A DNA stretch of 32,250 nt, taken from Burkholderiales bacterium. GTDB taxonomy: Bacteria; Pseudomonadota; Gammaproteobacteria; Burkholderiales; Casimicrobiaceae. The position numbers and the translations under genes were made by a program. The stretch spans positions 1 through 32,250 of the forward strand of contig JAEUPL010000014.1 in NCBI GenBank assembly GCA_016790165.1, in the 5' to 3' direction. The notes beneath the pieces were generated by a model that had not been told where the DNA came from, searched no databases, and saw only the letters and a list, made by a program, of their open reading frames with translations. The stretch's first letter is position 1; the number at the start of each line of letters is the position of its first letter. Shown piece by piece: positions 1-7,459 of the stretch.

Positions 1-233
1 ACCGCAGGAAACAAGCGAATCCCCGGGGTCGCCTTCTTTTGGTTACTTTTCTTGGCGAAGCAAGAAAAGTGACTGGCCCCGCGCGGCCACAGAGCGCGCT
101 GGTGGCATACATCAAACATCATTCCGTCAAACCCTTCGACACGCTCAGGGCGAACGGTTCGGGTGCGATGGTTGCGCTTCGTTCCAAGTTGGCGTGTGTC
201 AGCTTGTGGTGGGTTGAAACCCACCCTACGGGC
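1..233. repeat. Repeat-rich intergenic flank with three short inverted or dispersed motifs
   Basis: No gene is supported here. Three short elements are visible. A 13-bp inverted repeat (42-54 and 61-73, 12 of 13 paired, loop GCGAAG) sits in a T-rich/A-rich context. At 132-158 is a stretch reading CCCTTCGACACGCTCAGGGC followed by GAACGGT, which I recall as a type of short repeat scattered through beta- and gammaproteobacterial genomes. A tight 8-bp hairpin occupies 208-225 (GGTGGGTT, 2-nt loop, AACCCACC), ending 8 bp before the stop of the LysR gene read from the other strand, so it could help end that transcript, although there is no T-tract. The dispersed-repeat assignment is from memory, not from a search. 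Confidence 0.5.
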
Positions 234-1154
234 TTACGAACGCTTCGCGGGGGCCGCGACGACCGCTTTCGCCACCGCTTCCACCATCCCCCGCAACCAC
301 CGATACGGCGCGTCGTCTTGATGCTTTCGGTGCCACACCAAATACATCGGCATCCGGGGACATTTGATCGGCACCTCTGCGTCTGCCAGGCCGCTCAGCA
401 GATGCGTGCGCAGACGCCCCGGCGCAGTGGTGAGCAGTTTCGTGCCGCGAATGAACGGCGCGACGCCCGCGTAGCCGGGCACCATGACGCGAAAGTTGCG
501 TTGAATGCCGCGTGCGCTCATCCACTGATCCAGATCGAGGGCGCGTTTGGGTTCGTAGACGACCGTGACGTGCTCGCTGGCCAAGTACTCGGCGCGCGTT
601 GACGGCGCGCGGCGTTGTGAGGCGTCGAAGAATACGCGGTAGTCGTCTTCAAATAATCGCTTCTGCACGATGTCGCTGCCGTCCGGCGGACGTGGCGTGA
701 TGAGCAGTTGACAGCGGTCATCGCGCAGCATGTCTAGCGTCGGCACGCCGGAGGCGATCACGCGCAGCGAGACGTTAGGCGCGTGTTCGCGAAGTTTCGC
801 CGCGACCGCAGGCAGCAGCAAATCGCGCTGAAAATCGTTGGCGGCTATGGTGAGGGTGGCGCTCCATGTGGCCGGTTGCCACTGCGCGCCGTGGCCGAAT
901 TGTTCAAGTTCGCGCAGGATGGCGCGGGAGCGCTGCGCAAGCGCATTGGCGTGCGCGGTGGCGACGATGCCGCGACCGGACTTCACGAAGAGCGCGTCGT
1001 TCGTAATTTGGCGCAAGCGCTCAATCGTGTGGCTCACGGCCGATTGCGTCACGCCCAAGCGCGTTGCGGCGGCCGTGACGGAACCTTCCTCCACGACGGT
1101 GACGAGCACCGTGAGTGACCACGCGTCGAGTTTTAACCAATCGAAATTGTTCAT
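234..1154 (-). CDS. LysR-family transcriptional regulator, divergent from ligAB
   Basis: A 306-residue LysR-type regulator of normal family length. The N-terminal winged helix-turn-helix spans about residues 5-65 (LGVTQSAVSHTIERLRQ is the recognition region), followed by a substrate-binding-protein-like effector domain. The open frame extends 53 codons upstream, but the ATG at 1154 begins MNNFDWLKLDAW, the usual N-terminus for this family, so I chose it. It is transcribed away from the ligAB-like genes with 121 bp between the starts, the classic arrangement in which a LysR protein represses itself and activates the neighbouring catabolic operon in response to a pathway intermediate. The ring-cleavage genes next door make an aromatic acid or its ring-cleavage product the likely inducer; that is inference. 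Homologues are often annotated NodD/LinR-like. Confidence 0.9.
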   Translation of the reverse strand: MNNFDWLKLDAWSLTVLVTVVEEGSVTAAATRLGVTQSAVSHTIERLRQITNDALFVKSGRGIVATAHANALAQRSRAILRELEQFGHGAQWQPATWSATLTIAANDFQRDLLLPAVAAKLREHAPNVSLRVIASGVPTLDMLRDDRCQLLITPRPPDGSDIVQKRLFEDDYRVFFDASQRRAPSTRAEYLASEHVTVVYEPKRALDLDQWMSARGIQRNFRVMVPGYAGVAPFIRGTKLLTTAPGRLRTHLLSGLADAEVPIKCPRMPMYLVWHRKHQDDAPYRWLRGMVEAVAKAVVAAPAKRS

Positions 1155-1275
1155 GCGACGTATGATGAAGCATGTGTTTATCTTTTGCAACGAGCAAGCA
1201 AGAATTCGTTGAGTTGAGGGGCGCTGTCGCGCAAACACACGCCAATCACCGTCCATAAAGCCCAAGGAGATCAAC

Positions 1276-1623
1276 GTGTCCGCAACCAAACTTCCGCCGA
1301 TTCCCGGCACCACGCCGTTCGATGGCGAGCAAGCGAAAAAAGGCTACGCGCTGAACAAGATGTGTTTCTCGTTTAACTCGGCGGAATGCCGCGCGGAATT
1401 TTTGCGGGACGAAGAGGCCTACATGAAGAAGTATTCGCTCAACGAGGAGCAGGCGGCGGGCATTCGCGCACGCGATGTGCTCGGGTTGATCCGCGCGGGC
1501 GGCAATGCGTACTACCTGGCAAAGTTCGCAGGCATTCTGGGGCTGAACATGCAAGACATCGGCGCGCTGCAAACGGGAATGACCGTGGAGCAGTTCAAAG
1601 CCAAGCTCGCGGCATACGCCTAA
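1276..1623 (+). CDS. ligA: Protocatechuate 4,5-dioxygenase alpha (small) subunit-like
   Basis: A 115-residue all-helical small subunit resembling LigA, the partner that caps the active site of the extradiol dioxygenase LigB. The recognisable core runs from about residue 15 (FDGEQAKKGYALNKMCFSF) through the helices RAEFLRDEEAYMKKYSLNEEQ to GGNAYYLAKFAGILGLNMQDI, typical of the LigA family. Translation begins at GTG 1276, with AAGGAG at 1263-1268 about 7 nt upstream; no better in-frame start lies nearby. The beta subunit gene follows after 45 bp, so the two should be cotranscribed and assemble as an alpha2beta2 enzyme. The family covers protocatechuate and gallate-type substrates, so the exact substrate is not proved. 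Confidence 0.9.
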   Translation: MSATKLPPIPGTTPFDGEQAKKGYALNKMCFSFNSAECRAEFLRDEEAYMKKYSLNEEQAAGIRARDVLGLIRAGGNAYYLAKFAGILGLNMQDIGALQTGMTVEQFKAKLAAYA

Positions 1624-1668
1624 GCCACTACACCTCAGCCCGAACACACAAACTTACGGAGATTTCTC

Positions 1669-2505
1669 GTGGCAAGAATCGTTGGCATGCTCACCACTTC
1701 GCACGTACCGGCCATCGGCGGCGCGATCGCAAAAAATCTTCAACAGGACGCGTACTGGAAACCGTTTTTCGATGGCTTCCTGCCCGTTCGCAAATGGCTC
1801 GATGAAGTGAAACCAGACGTCGCGGTGGTCCTCTACAACGACCATGGCTTGAACTTTTTCCTCGACAAAATGCCGACGTTTTCGGTCGGCGCGGCGCCCG
1901 AATATCACAATGCGGACGAAGGTTGGGGCATCCCTACGCTTGCGCCGACGCGTGGTGACGTTGACCTCTCGTGGCATTTGATCAACCACCTGATTGAGCG
2001 TGACTTTGACATCACAACCTGCCAAGAAATGTTGGTCGATCACGCCTTCACGATTCCGCTGAAACTCTTTTGGCCGCAAAGTCCGTGCCCGATTCCTGCG
2101 GTGCCCGTGTGTATCAACACGGTGCAGTTTCCGTTACCGAGCGCGAAGCGCTGCTACGCCTTGGGCGAAGCGGTGGGCGACGCGATCCGCAATTGGGATT
2201 CAGACAAAAAGGTTGTCGTGATCGGCACCGGCGGCCTGTCGCACCAGCTCGACGGCGAACGCGCAGGATTTATCAATAAGGATTTTGACCTGAAGTTCAT
2301 GGACAGCATGATCAACGACCCGAAGTGGGCGACGCAGTTCTCGATTCATGAACTCGTTGAGAAAACTGGAACGCAGGGCGTCGAACTCTTGATGTGGCTC
2401 GCCGCACGCGCAGCGGTGCCGGGAACGTTGAAGAGGGTGCATACGAACTATCACATCCCGATCTCAAACACAGCATCGGGCTTGATGGCGCTGGCGACGC
2501 TGTAG
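1669..2505 (+). CDS. ligB: Protocatechuate 4,5-dioxygenase beta (catalytic) subunit, class III extradiol dioxygenase
   Basis: A 278-residue LigB-type catalytic subunit that opens a catechol ring between C4 and C5 using non-haem Fe(II) and O2; protocatechuate would give 4-carboxy-2-hydroxymuconate semialdehyde. The residues expected from the LigB structure are present: His12 (TTSHVPAIG), His59 (YNDHGLNFF) and Glu239 (GVELLMW) as iron ligands, and His192 (GLSHQLDGE) as the catalytic base. Length matches the family. The start is GTG 1669 with a weak CGGAGA Shine-Dalgarno. It follows ligA by 45 bp. No genes for downstream steps (ligC, ligI, ligJ, ligK) are nearby, so the rest of the meta-cleavage pathway must lie elsewhere. 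Gallate or a related catechol acid is an alternative substrate. Confidence 0.92.
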   Translation: MARIVGMLTTSHVPAIGGAIAKNLQQDAYWKPFFDGFLPVRKWLDEVKPDVAVVLYNDHGLNFFLDKMPTFSVGAAPEYHNADEGWGIPTLAPTRGDVDLSWHLINHLIERDFDITTCQEMLVDHAFTIPLKLFWPQSPCPIPAVPVCINTVQFPLPSAKRCYALGEAVGDAIRNWDSDKKVVVIGTGGLSHQLDGERAGFINKDFDLKFMDSMINDPKWATQFSIHELVEKTGTQGVELLMWLAARAAVPGTLKRVHTNYHIPISNTASGLMALATL

Positions 2506-2628
2506 GGCTGCAGATTCGGCGTGACCTGACGGTACTCGCCGGCGCGATGTTCGCGGTGATGTGCTGCGTTGGCACAAGTGCAAACCACGCGGCAAAAACT
2601 GCGCATGGCTGAACAACAGGAAGGAAAT

Positions 2629-2705
2629 TGGTCGGGGTGAGAGGATTCGAACCTCCGGCCTCTACGTCCCGAACGTAGCGCTCTACCAGGCTAAGCTACA
2701 CCCCG
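2629..2705 (-). tRNA. tRNA-Pro (CGG)
   Basis: A complete 77-nt cloverleaf read on the minus strand: acceptor CGGGGTG/CACCCCG, a D-arm with AGCCTGG, anticodon stem CTACG/CGTAG around loop TTCGGGA (anticodon CGG, at 2669-2671 on the plus strand), a T-arm with TTCGAAT, discriminator A, and an encoded CCA at the 3' end (2629-2631). The G after the anticodon agrees with a proline tRNA, where it is normally m1G37. It lies 59 bp downstream of the ispB stop on the same strand and may be processed from that transcript; a small GTCC-GCAA-GGAC hairpin sits just before its 5' end. It reads CCG codons, a frequent class in this GC-rich genome. Confidence 0.97.
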
Positions 2706-2764
2706 ACTGTGTCCTTGCGGACGGGGAACCGATTTGCCGTACGGCCACGACCGATTCCTGACGG

Positions 2765-3778
2765 CTAGACGTTGCGTCCAACCGAGTAAGAACATAATTC
2801 TAGCATCCATCGCCTGGCTTCGCTATCGGGCAGCGCTGCGAGCTCCGTCGCCGCGCGTTCCGCTTCCACTTTGGCGCGATCAAGGCTGGCGTTGAGCGCG
2901 CCGCAACCATCCAGTACGGCCATGACGCGCGCGAAGTGGGCCGCGTCGTCGCCGTGCGGGTTTGACATTGCATCGCGAATCAATTGCTGTCCGGCAGCGT
3001 CGGCGCGTTTCAACGCCACGATGATCGGCAACGTGAGTTTCCCTTCGGCAAGATCGTCACCGAGCGCCTTGCCCAGCGTGTTGGCCTCGCCCCGGTAGTC
3101 GAGCACGTCGTCGGCGATCTGAAACGCCACGCCGAGTCGCCGCGCGTATTCAGCCAGCGCGCGCTCGGTGCCGGTGCTCGCGCCGGCGGCAATGGCGCCC
3201 AGCGCGCCCGAGGCTTCAAACAGCTTCGCCGTCTTGGCCTCAATGACGCTCATGTAGTCGTCTTCAGACAGGTCGAGCCGACCGAGCGCCATCAATTGCA
3301 TCACCTCGCCTTCAGCGATGCGATTGGTGGCTTCGGATAGCAGCTCGAGGACGCGCATCTTGCCCACGCCCACCATCACCTGAAAGGAGCGACTGTAGAG
3401 AAAGTCGCCGACCAGCACGCTGGCGGCGTTGCCAAAGGCGGCGTTGGCTGTGGCGCGGCCACGACGGAGCGAGGACTCGTCCACTACATCGTCGTGGAGC
3501 AAGGTGGCGGTGTGGATGAGTTCGACCGTTGCGGCGAGGTCGACGACGGCGGGAGACAAGGAATCAGCACCGGCCGCCTTGGCTGACAAAAAGACCAAAA
3601 TCGGGCGCAATCGCTTGCCGCCACCGGTCACGATGTAGTCGGCGACAGATTGCACGAGCGACACGTCGGAGGACAGCGTGGCGCGCAGGCGACGATCCAG
3701 AGCAGACAGTTCGGGAGCGAGGAATTGCGCGAGTGCAGTGGCCGTTGATTGCGAAGCGGCGCCGGACGTAGAAGGCAT
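2765..3778 (-). CDS. ispB: Octaprenyl (polyprenyl) diphosphate synthase
   Basis: A 337-residue trans-prenyltransferase that adds isopentenyl diphosphate units to make the polyprenyl tail of ubiquinone. Visible family landmarks are GGGKRLRP (52-59), the first aspartate-rich motif LLHDDVVDESSLRRG (DDVVD at 96-100) and the second, FQIADDVLDY (DDVLD at 223-227). These bind the allylic diphosphate through Mg2+. The start at 3778 is the first ATG and gives an N-terminus a little longer than E. coli IspB, Ser/Ala-rich, so a start some codons later cannot be excluded. It is divergent from rplU-rpmA, as in many proteobacteria, which supports ispB over a shorter-chain farnesyl or geranylgeranyl synthase. 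Chain length (C40 versus C50) cannot be told from sequence alone. Confidence 0.93.
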   Translation of the reverse strand: MPSTSGAASQSTATALAQFLAPELSALDRRLRATLSSDVSLVQSVADYIVTGGGKRLRPILVFLSAKAAGADSLSPAVVDLAATVELIHTATLLHDDVVDESSLRRGRATANAAFGNAASVLVGDFLYSRSFQVMVGVGKMRVLELLSEATNRIAEGEVMQLMALGRLDLSEDDYMSVIEAKTAKLFEASGALGAIAAGASTGTERALAEYARRLGVAFQIADDVLDYRGEANTLGKALGDDLAEGKLTLPIIVALKRADAAGQQLIRDAMSNPHGDDAAHFARVMAVLDGCGALNASLDRAKVEAERAATELAALPDSEARRWMLELCSYSVGRNV

Positions 3779-3894
3779 GCAGGGATTGTAGCGAGCGATA
3801 CGCTGCGCGATTGTCGTGCCGCCGGGCGTTTGCAGGGCGAGGCGGTCCGCCAGGGTGCGCCGCCGGCCGCTAGGGCAGGCTCGGCGGTGAGGCG

Positions 3895-3923
3895 TTGCGC
3901 CAGCGCGCCGGACAGGCTATAAT
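3895..3923 (+). promoter_or_regulatory. Sigma-70 promoter for rplU-rpmA
   Basis: A -35 box TTGCGC (3895-3900), a 17-nt spacer and a perfect -10 box TATAAT (3918-3923) lie 85 bp upstream of the rplU ATG. It is the best sigma-70 match I saw in the window, as expected for a ribosomal protein operon. It leaves an approximately 80-nt leader. Confidence 0.8.
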
Positions 3924-4008
3924 TTATGGCTCACTCGGGATGGCTCGCCGCGCTTTCGCGCGGGCGGTGTCAGCCCGGTGCTTCTTAATCATCCAAGGTT
4001 TGTTATCC

Positions 4009-4671
4009 ATGTATGCGGTCATAAAAGCCGGCGGGAAGCAGTATCGCGTCTCCGCAGGCCAAAAACTAAAGGTAGAACAGATACCTGCAGACATCGGCGC
4101 AACCATCACATTCAACGAAGTGCTCGCCGTCGGGTCGGGTGCTGATGTGGTGTTTGGCGCGCCCCTGGTTGCCGGGGCCAAAGTCGATGCAACGGTCATC
4201 GAACACGGCAAGGGCGACAAAGTTCGCATCTTCAAGATGCGTCGTCGCAAGCATTATCGGAAGAGCCAGGGCCACCGTCAGGGCTACACCGAAGTGTTCT
4301 TCTCGGCGATCTACGGCGCCAACGGTGCCGAACTTGCCAAAGCCGATGCGCCCGCTGTTGCAGCAGCGCCGGTCGCCGCCGTTGCTGGTGGCAAGCGCGG
4401 CAAGAGGCGCGACGGCAGCGACAATCTCGAGCTGATCGAAGGCGTAGGCCCGAAGATCGCGGGCCTGCTGAAGGCGGCCGGGATTACCACATTCGCAGCG
4501 CTGTCCACGACGCCGGTCGACAAGATCCAGTCGATCCTCGACGCCGGTGGCAGCAAGTTCAATCTCGCCAAGCCGGAAACCTGGGCTGAGCAGGCAGCGC
4601 TTGCCGCCAAGGGTGACTGGGCAGCGTTTGATGCGCTCACCAAAGAGCTCGTCGGCGGCGTGCGCAAGTAA
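4009..4671 (+). CDS. rplU: 50S ribosomal protein L21 with C-terminal helix-hairpin-helix extension
   Basis: A 220-residue protein, about twice the usual L21 length of roughly 103. Residues 1-105 are a normal L21 ([20 protein letters not shown] start, [20 protein letters not shown] rRNA-binding loop at 76-94). Residues 106-135 form an Ala-rich linker ending in a basic patch [10 protein letters not shown]. From 138 on is an extra domain with a helix-hairpin-helix signature ([18 protein letters not shown], 142-159), followed by a helical tail ([20 protein letters not shown]). I chose ATG 4009 because it gives the canonical L21 N-terminus; the frame is open further upstream. The reading frame is continuous through the fusion and rpmA follows 12 bp after the stop, so this is not a simple frameshift artefact. 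I recall such tails on L21 in Bacteroidetes. Its role is unknown; rRNA or DNA contact is inference. Confidence 0.95.
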   Translation: MYAVIKAGGKQYRVSAGQKLKVEQIPADIGATITFNEVLAVGSGADVVFGAPLVAGAKVDATVIEHGKGDKVRIFKMRRRKHYRKSQGHRQGYTEVFFSAIYGANGAELAKADAPAVAAAPVAAVAGGKRGKRRDGSDNLELIEGVGPKIAGLLKAAGITTFAALSTTPVDKIQSILDAGGSKFNLAKPETWAEQAALAAKGDWAAFDALTKELVGGVRK

Positions 4672-4683
4672 CAGGAGTCAGTC

Positions 4684-4953
4684 ATGGCACACAAGAAAGG
4701 CGGGGGCTCAACCCGCAACGGTCGAGATTCCGAATCGAAGCGCCTGGGCGTAAAGTCTTACGGTGGCGAGTTGATCAACGCCGGCACCATCATCATGCGT
4801 CAGCGTGGCACCACGATCCATCCCGGCGTCAACGTCGGCATGGGCAAGGATCACACGTTGTTCGCCACGGTGACGGGCACGGTGCAATTCGTGGTGAAGG
4901 GTGCGAAAAATCGCAAGGTCGCCAACGTGATCCCGGTTCCGGCTGCGGAATAA
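4684..4953 (+). CDS. rpmA: 50S ribosomal protein L27
   Basis: An 89-residue L27 of normal length, a bacterial large-subunit protein whose N-terminal tail reaches the peptidyl transferase centre. [20 protein letters not shown] is the standard N-terminus, and [19 protein letters not shown] and [12 protein letters not shown] are typical core segments. AGGAG ends about 8 nt before the ATG. It is the second gene of the rplU-rpmA operon. An intrinsic terminator follows immediately and the next gene is convergent, so the operon ends here; the GTPase gene obgE, which often follows rpmA, is not present at this site. Confidence 0.98.
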   Translation: MAHKKGGGSTRNGRDSESKRLGVKSYGGELINAGTIIMRQRGTTIHPGVNVGMGKDHTLFATVTGTVQFVVKGAKNRKVANVIPVPAAE

Positions 4954-4974
4954 GCCGCAGCTCATGTACCAATC

Positions 4975-5007
4975 AAAACGGCACCTTTCGGTGCCGTTTT
5001 GTTTTTC
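4975..5007 (+). terminator. Rho-independent terminator after rpmA
   Basis: A perfect 11-bp stem AAAACGGCACC / GGTGCCGTTTT (4975-4985 and 4990-5000) with a TTTC loop is followed by GTTTTTC. The symmetric A and T flanks mean it could also work in reverse, but lptG on the other strand ends 60 bp away (5067), so it can serve as a bidirectional terminator for the convergent pair. Confidence 0.92.
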
Positions 5008-5066
5008 GTCGGGCGGATCGTGGCGCGGAGTAGCGTGCTCGGGCAAACGTGTATCCAGCCGTGTGG

Positions 5067-6134
5067 CTAGCGTCGTTCCAGCCGCTGCAGCATCAGTGCA
5101 CCGACGGACAGGAAGATCAAGCCGGGCAGCATCGCGCCGAGGAAGGGCGGCCACTCGTGCAGCAGCGCGAGGTAAGAAAACAGCCGGTTGAACACAATGA
5201 ACGCCAACCCGAGCAGGATGCCGATGAAGATGCGCGTCCCAACCCCGCCCGCGCGCTGCTGAATCTGCGCGAACGGCAGTGCCAGCAACATCAGCACGCA
5301 GGTGGCGAGGGGGTAGAAAAATTTTCCCCAGAGGGCCACCTCGAAGCGTCGCGATTCCTGGCGGTTGGCGCGCAAGTGCGTGATGTATTCCCACAGTCCG
5401 CTGATCGACAGGCGGTCTGGCTCGACCTGCAGCACCGATAGCATGTTGGGCGTCAGTGCGGCATTCCAGCTGAGCTGCGCGTGCTGCTGCACCTGGATCG
5501 GCGTGCTGAAGCGGGTCTCCGTGACGCGCTCCAGCGCCCATTGCTGCCCGCCGAGAAAATTTGCAGCCTCCGCTGAAAGCATGCGTCCCAAGTGCGTGCC
5601 ATCGCTGTACTCGAAGACGCGAACGGTGCGCAACCCGCCGTCGGGTAGCACCGAGCCGATGTTGATGAACGTATTCCCGTCCTTGAACCAAAAGCCGGAC
5701 TCGAACGCCCGCGCGACGTACGGTCGCGATCCGGAGAACGCACGTACGCGTGACACCAGTTGCTCCGCTTTGGGAACCACGTATTCGCCGACCACGAACA
5801 CGCACGCCGCGAAGACCAGGCTCACTGAAAGCAGTACACCCCCGACCTGTGCGATCGATACCCCCGATGTACGCATCACGCCGTACTCACTGTTGCTGGC
5901 AAGCTGAGCCAGCGCGAATAGCGATCCGATCAGCGCTGCGACAGGAATCAACTCGTAGAGGTGTACGGGCACGGTGGCCGCGACCAGAACGAAGGCTTGC
6001 GCGGCGTTGAGATTGCGCAGCGAGCCGAGCTCAGCGAGCAGGTCGTAGAACAGCCACAGCATGAGCAACGCGACCAGGACGGATAGCGTCGACCACGCCA
6101 CTTCGCGCGCCAGATAACGCCCGAGCGTCTTCAT
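5067..6134 (-). CDS. lptG: LPS export ABC transporter permease LptG
   Basis: A 355-residue inner-membrane permease of the LptB2FG transporter that extracts lipopolysaccharide from the inner membrane and passes it to LptC. The N-terminal half has transmembrane segments beginning LAREVAWSTLSVLVALLMLWLFY, followed by TVPVHLYELIPVAALIGSLF (the coupling-helix region) and a third span. A periplasmic beta-jellyroll follows, then C-terminal spans including FYPLATCVLMLLALPFA and IFIGILLGLAFIVFNRLFSY. Length and order match LptG/YjgQ. The start ATG overlaps the lptF stop by 4 nt (ATGA, 6131-6134), so the pair is translationally coupled. It is convergent with rplU-rpmA. The gene is expected to be essential. 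Confidence 0.95.
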   Translation of the reverse strand: MKTLGRYLAREVAWSTLSVLVALLMLWLFYDLLAELGSLRNLNAAQAFVLVAATVPVHLYELIPVAALIGSLFALAQLASNSEYGVMRTSGVSIAQVGGVLLSVSLVFAACVFVVGEYVVPKAEQLVSRVRAFSGSRPYVARAFESGFWFKDGNTFINIGSVLPDGGLRTVRVFEYSDGTHLGRMLSAEAANFLGGQQWALERVTETRFSTPIQVQQHAQLSWNAALTPNMLSVLQVEPDRLSISGLWEYITHLRANRQESRRFEVALWGKFFYPLATCVLMLLALPFAQIQQRAGGVGTRIFIGILLGLAFIVFNRLFSYLALLHEWPPFLGAMLPGLIFLSVGALMLQRLERR

Positions 6135-7252
6135 GCGGGGCGCTCCCGGCCAATGCCAAATAGCCGCATGCCGCCGCCGAACACTGCTCCACGATAGCGT
6201 CGATAGAACGCAAAGGCCACAAGGGCTGCCAGCGTCGTGTGAAACACGAACAATGCGAGAGGCAACGAAAGCGATTGGCGGTCGATCAGCGACTGCACAA
6301 TGTTCATCACTTGCAGTCCGCTCATCAGCAGCAGCACCGCCATCAGCAGATTGATTGAGCGCCCCAGCCGCGGGTTCACGTAGGCGAGCGGGATGGCGAG
6401 CATGGCGAAGGCAACGCCTGCAAGCGGTACCGAGAGACGATAGAACACTTGCCCAAGGCCCGTTGGCGTCGCCTCACGCAGGAGCGTCAGGGTGTCCTTG
6501 GCGCGTTCCTCCAGCGGGTCGTCGCGGACCTCGTTGCCCGACATCCGCACACCGTAACGACGGAAGCTCGCCAGCTCGTATTCGGTGGCTGGACTCTGCT
6601 TGTTGATCCGCTTGACGCGATGGCCATTCTCAAGAATGACGTAGCGCTCACCACACTCGCTGGGCTGGCAGATGCGTCCCTCAGCGGCGCGGGTCAACCA
6701 CAGGCCGTTGGGGTCGTCCGCAAAAACGAACACGTTCTTGATCTTGCCGTCGATCAGGTTGACACCCTCGACAAAATAGACCTGATGCGTCTTGCGCATC
6801 TCCTGAAACAGTCCCGGCGCCACCAGCGAAAGCTCGTCGCGCGAATCGAGTAGCCGGCGATATTCGATCGAGCGGCGCTCGGCCCAGGGTGAGAGGACGG
6901 TGGACAACACCAGCGCGATCACGAGCAGCGGGCCGGCAAACGTCAGCACCGGGCGGACCCAGGACATGAGGCTCTGTCCGCTCGACATCCAGATGGCCAT
7001 TTCGCTATCGCGCCAGGCTCGCGACAACGTCAGCAAAATCGACGTAAACATCGCGATCACGATCAGCGGTGGCAACTGTGAAATCAGCCGAAAACCGACC
7101 AACGGAATCAACCCATCCGTCGGGAGCGAGCCCGCGGAGGCCGCACCGATCAGCTTGATCAGGAATTGCGTGACGAGAATGGCAACCAGCACCACAAAGA
7201 TGTAGATTGCATTGGTCGTCAGTTCGCGCAGCAGGGCGCGTCGAAAAATCAT
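6131..7252 (-). CDS. lptF: LPS export ABC transporter permease LptF
   Basis: A 373-residue permease, partner of LptG in the LptB2FG complex. The start is taken at ATG 7252, where MIFRRALLRELTTNAIYIFV reads as the conserved LptF N-terminus; 30 further codons are open upstream but look unlike the family. Membrane spans follow (FVVLVAILVTQFLIKLIG; GFRLISQLPPLIVIAMFTSILLTLSR), then the periplasmic domain with FQEMRKTHQVYFVEG, and C-terminal spans ending near the stop. It is the promoter-proximal gene of the lptFG pair, and is divergent from pepA across about 207 bp, the same arrangement as in E. coli and many proteobacteria. Confidence 0.95.
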   Translation of the reverse strand: MIFRRALLRELTTNAIYIFVVLVAILVTQFLIKLIGAASAGSLPTDGLIPLVGFRLISQLPPLIVIAMFTSILLTLSRAWRDSEMAIWMSSGQSLMSWVRPVLTFAGPLLVIALVLSTVLSPWAERRSIEYRRLLDSRDELSLVAPGLFQEMRKTHQVYFVEGVNLIDGKIKNVFVFADDPNGLWLTRAAEGRICQPSECGERYVILENGHRVKRINKQSPATEYELASFRRYGVRMSGNEVRDDPLEERAKDTLTLLREATPTGLGQVFYRLSVPLAGVAFAMLAIPLAYVNPRLGRSINLLMAVLLLMSGLQVMNIVQSLIDRQSLSLPLALFVFHTTLAALVAFAFYRRYRGAVFGGGMRLFGIGRERPA

Positions 7253-7459
7253 TGATGTGGTGTTGCGAAGCTGGACCCGGGCGTTGCTGCGCCCACTTGG
7301 GCCGGTCAGATCACCCGCCCGAGCCACCGAGCAGCGTGGCACGAAGCGCTTTGGCGATAATTTACGAGTTTACCTGTAGACCCGCTGCGGGGCGCGCGAG
7401 TTCTGCCCGTTCCGACCACCGGTCGACAATTCATCAAATTTGTAGGAAGTGATCACACC

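Noticed and set aside
4708-5805. A 365-codon minus-strand frame across rpmA and lptG
   Set aside because: It overlaps rpmA and lptG in another frame, is Arg-rich, and has no recognisable domain or ribosome-binding site.
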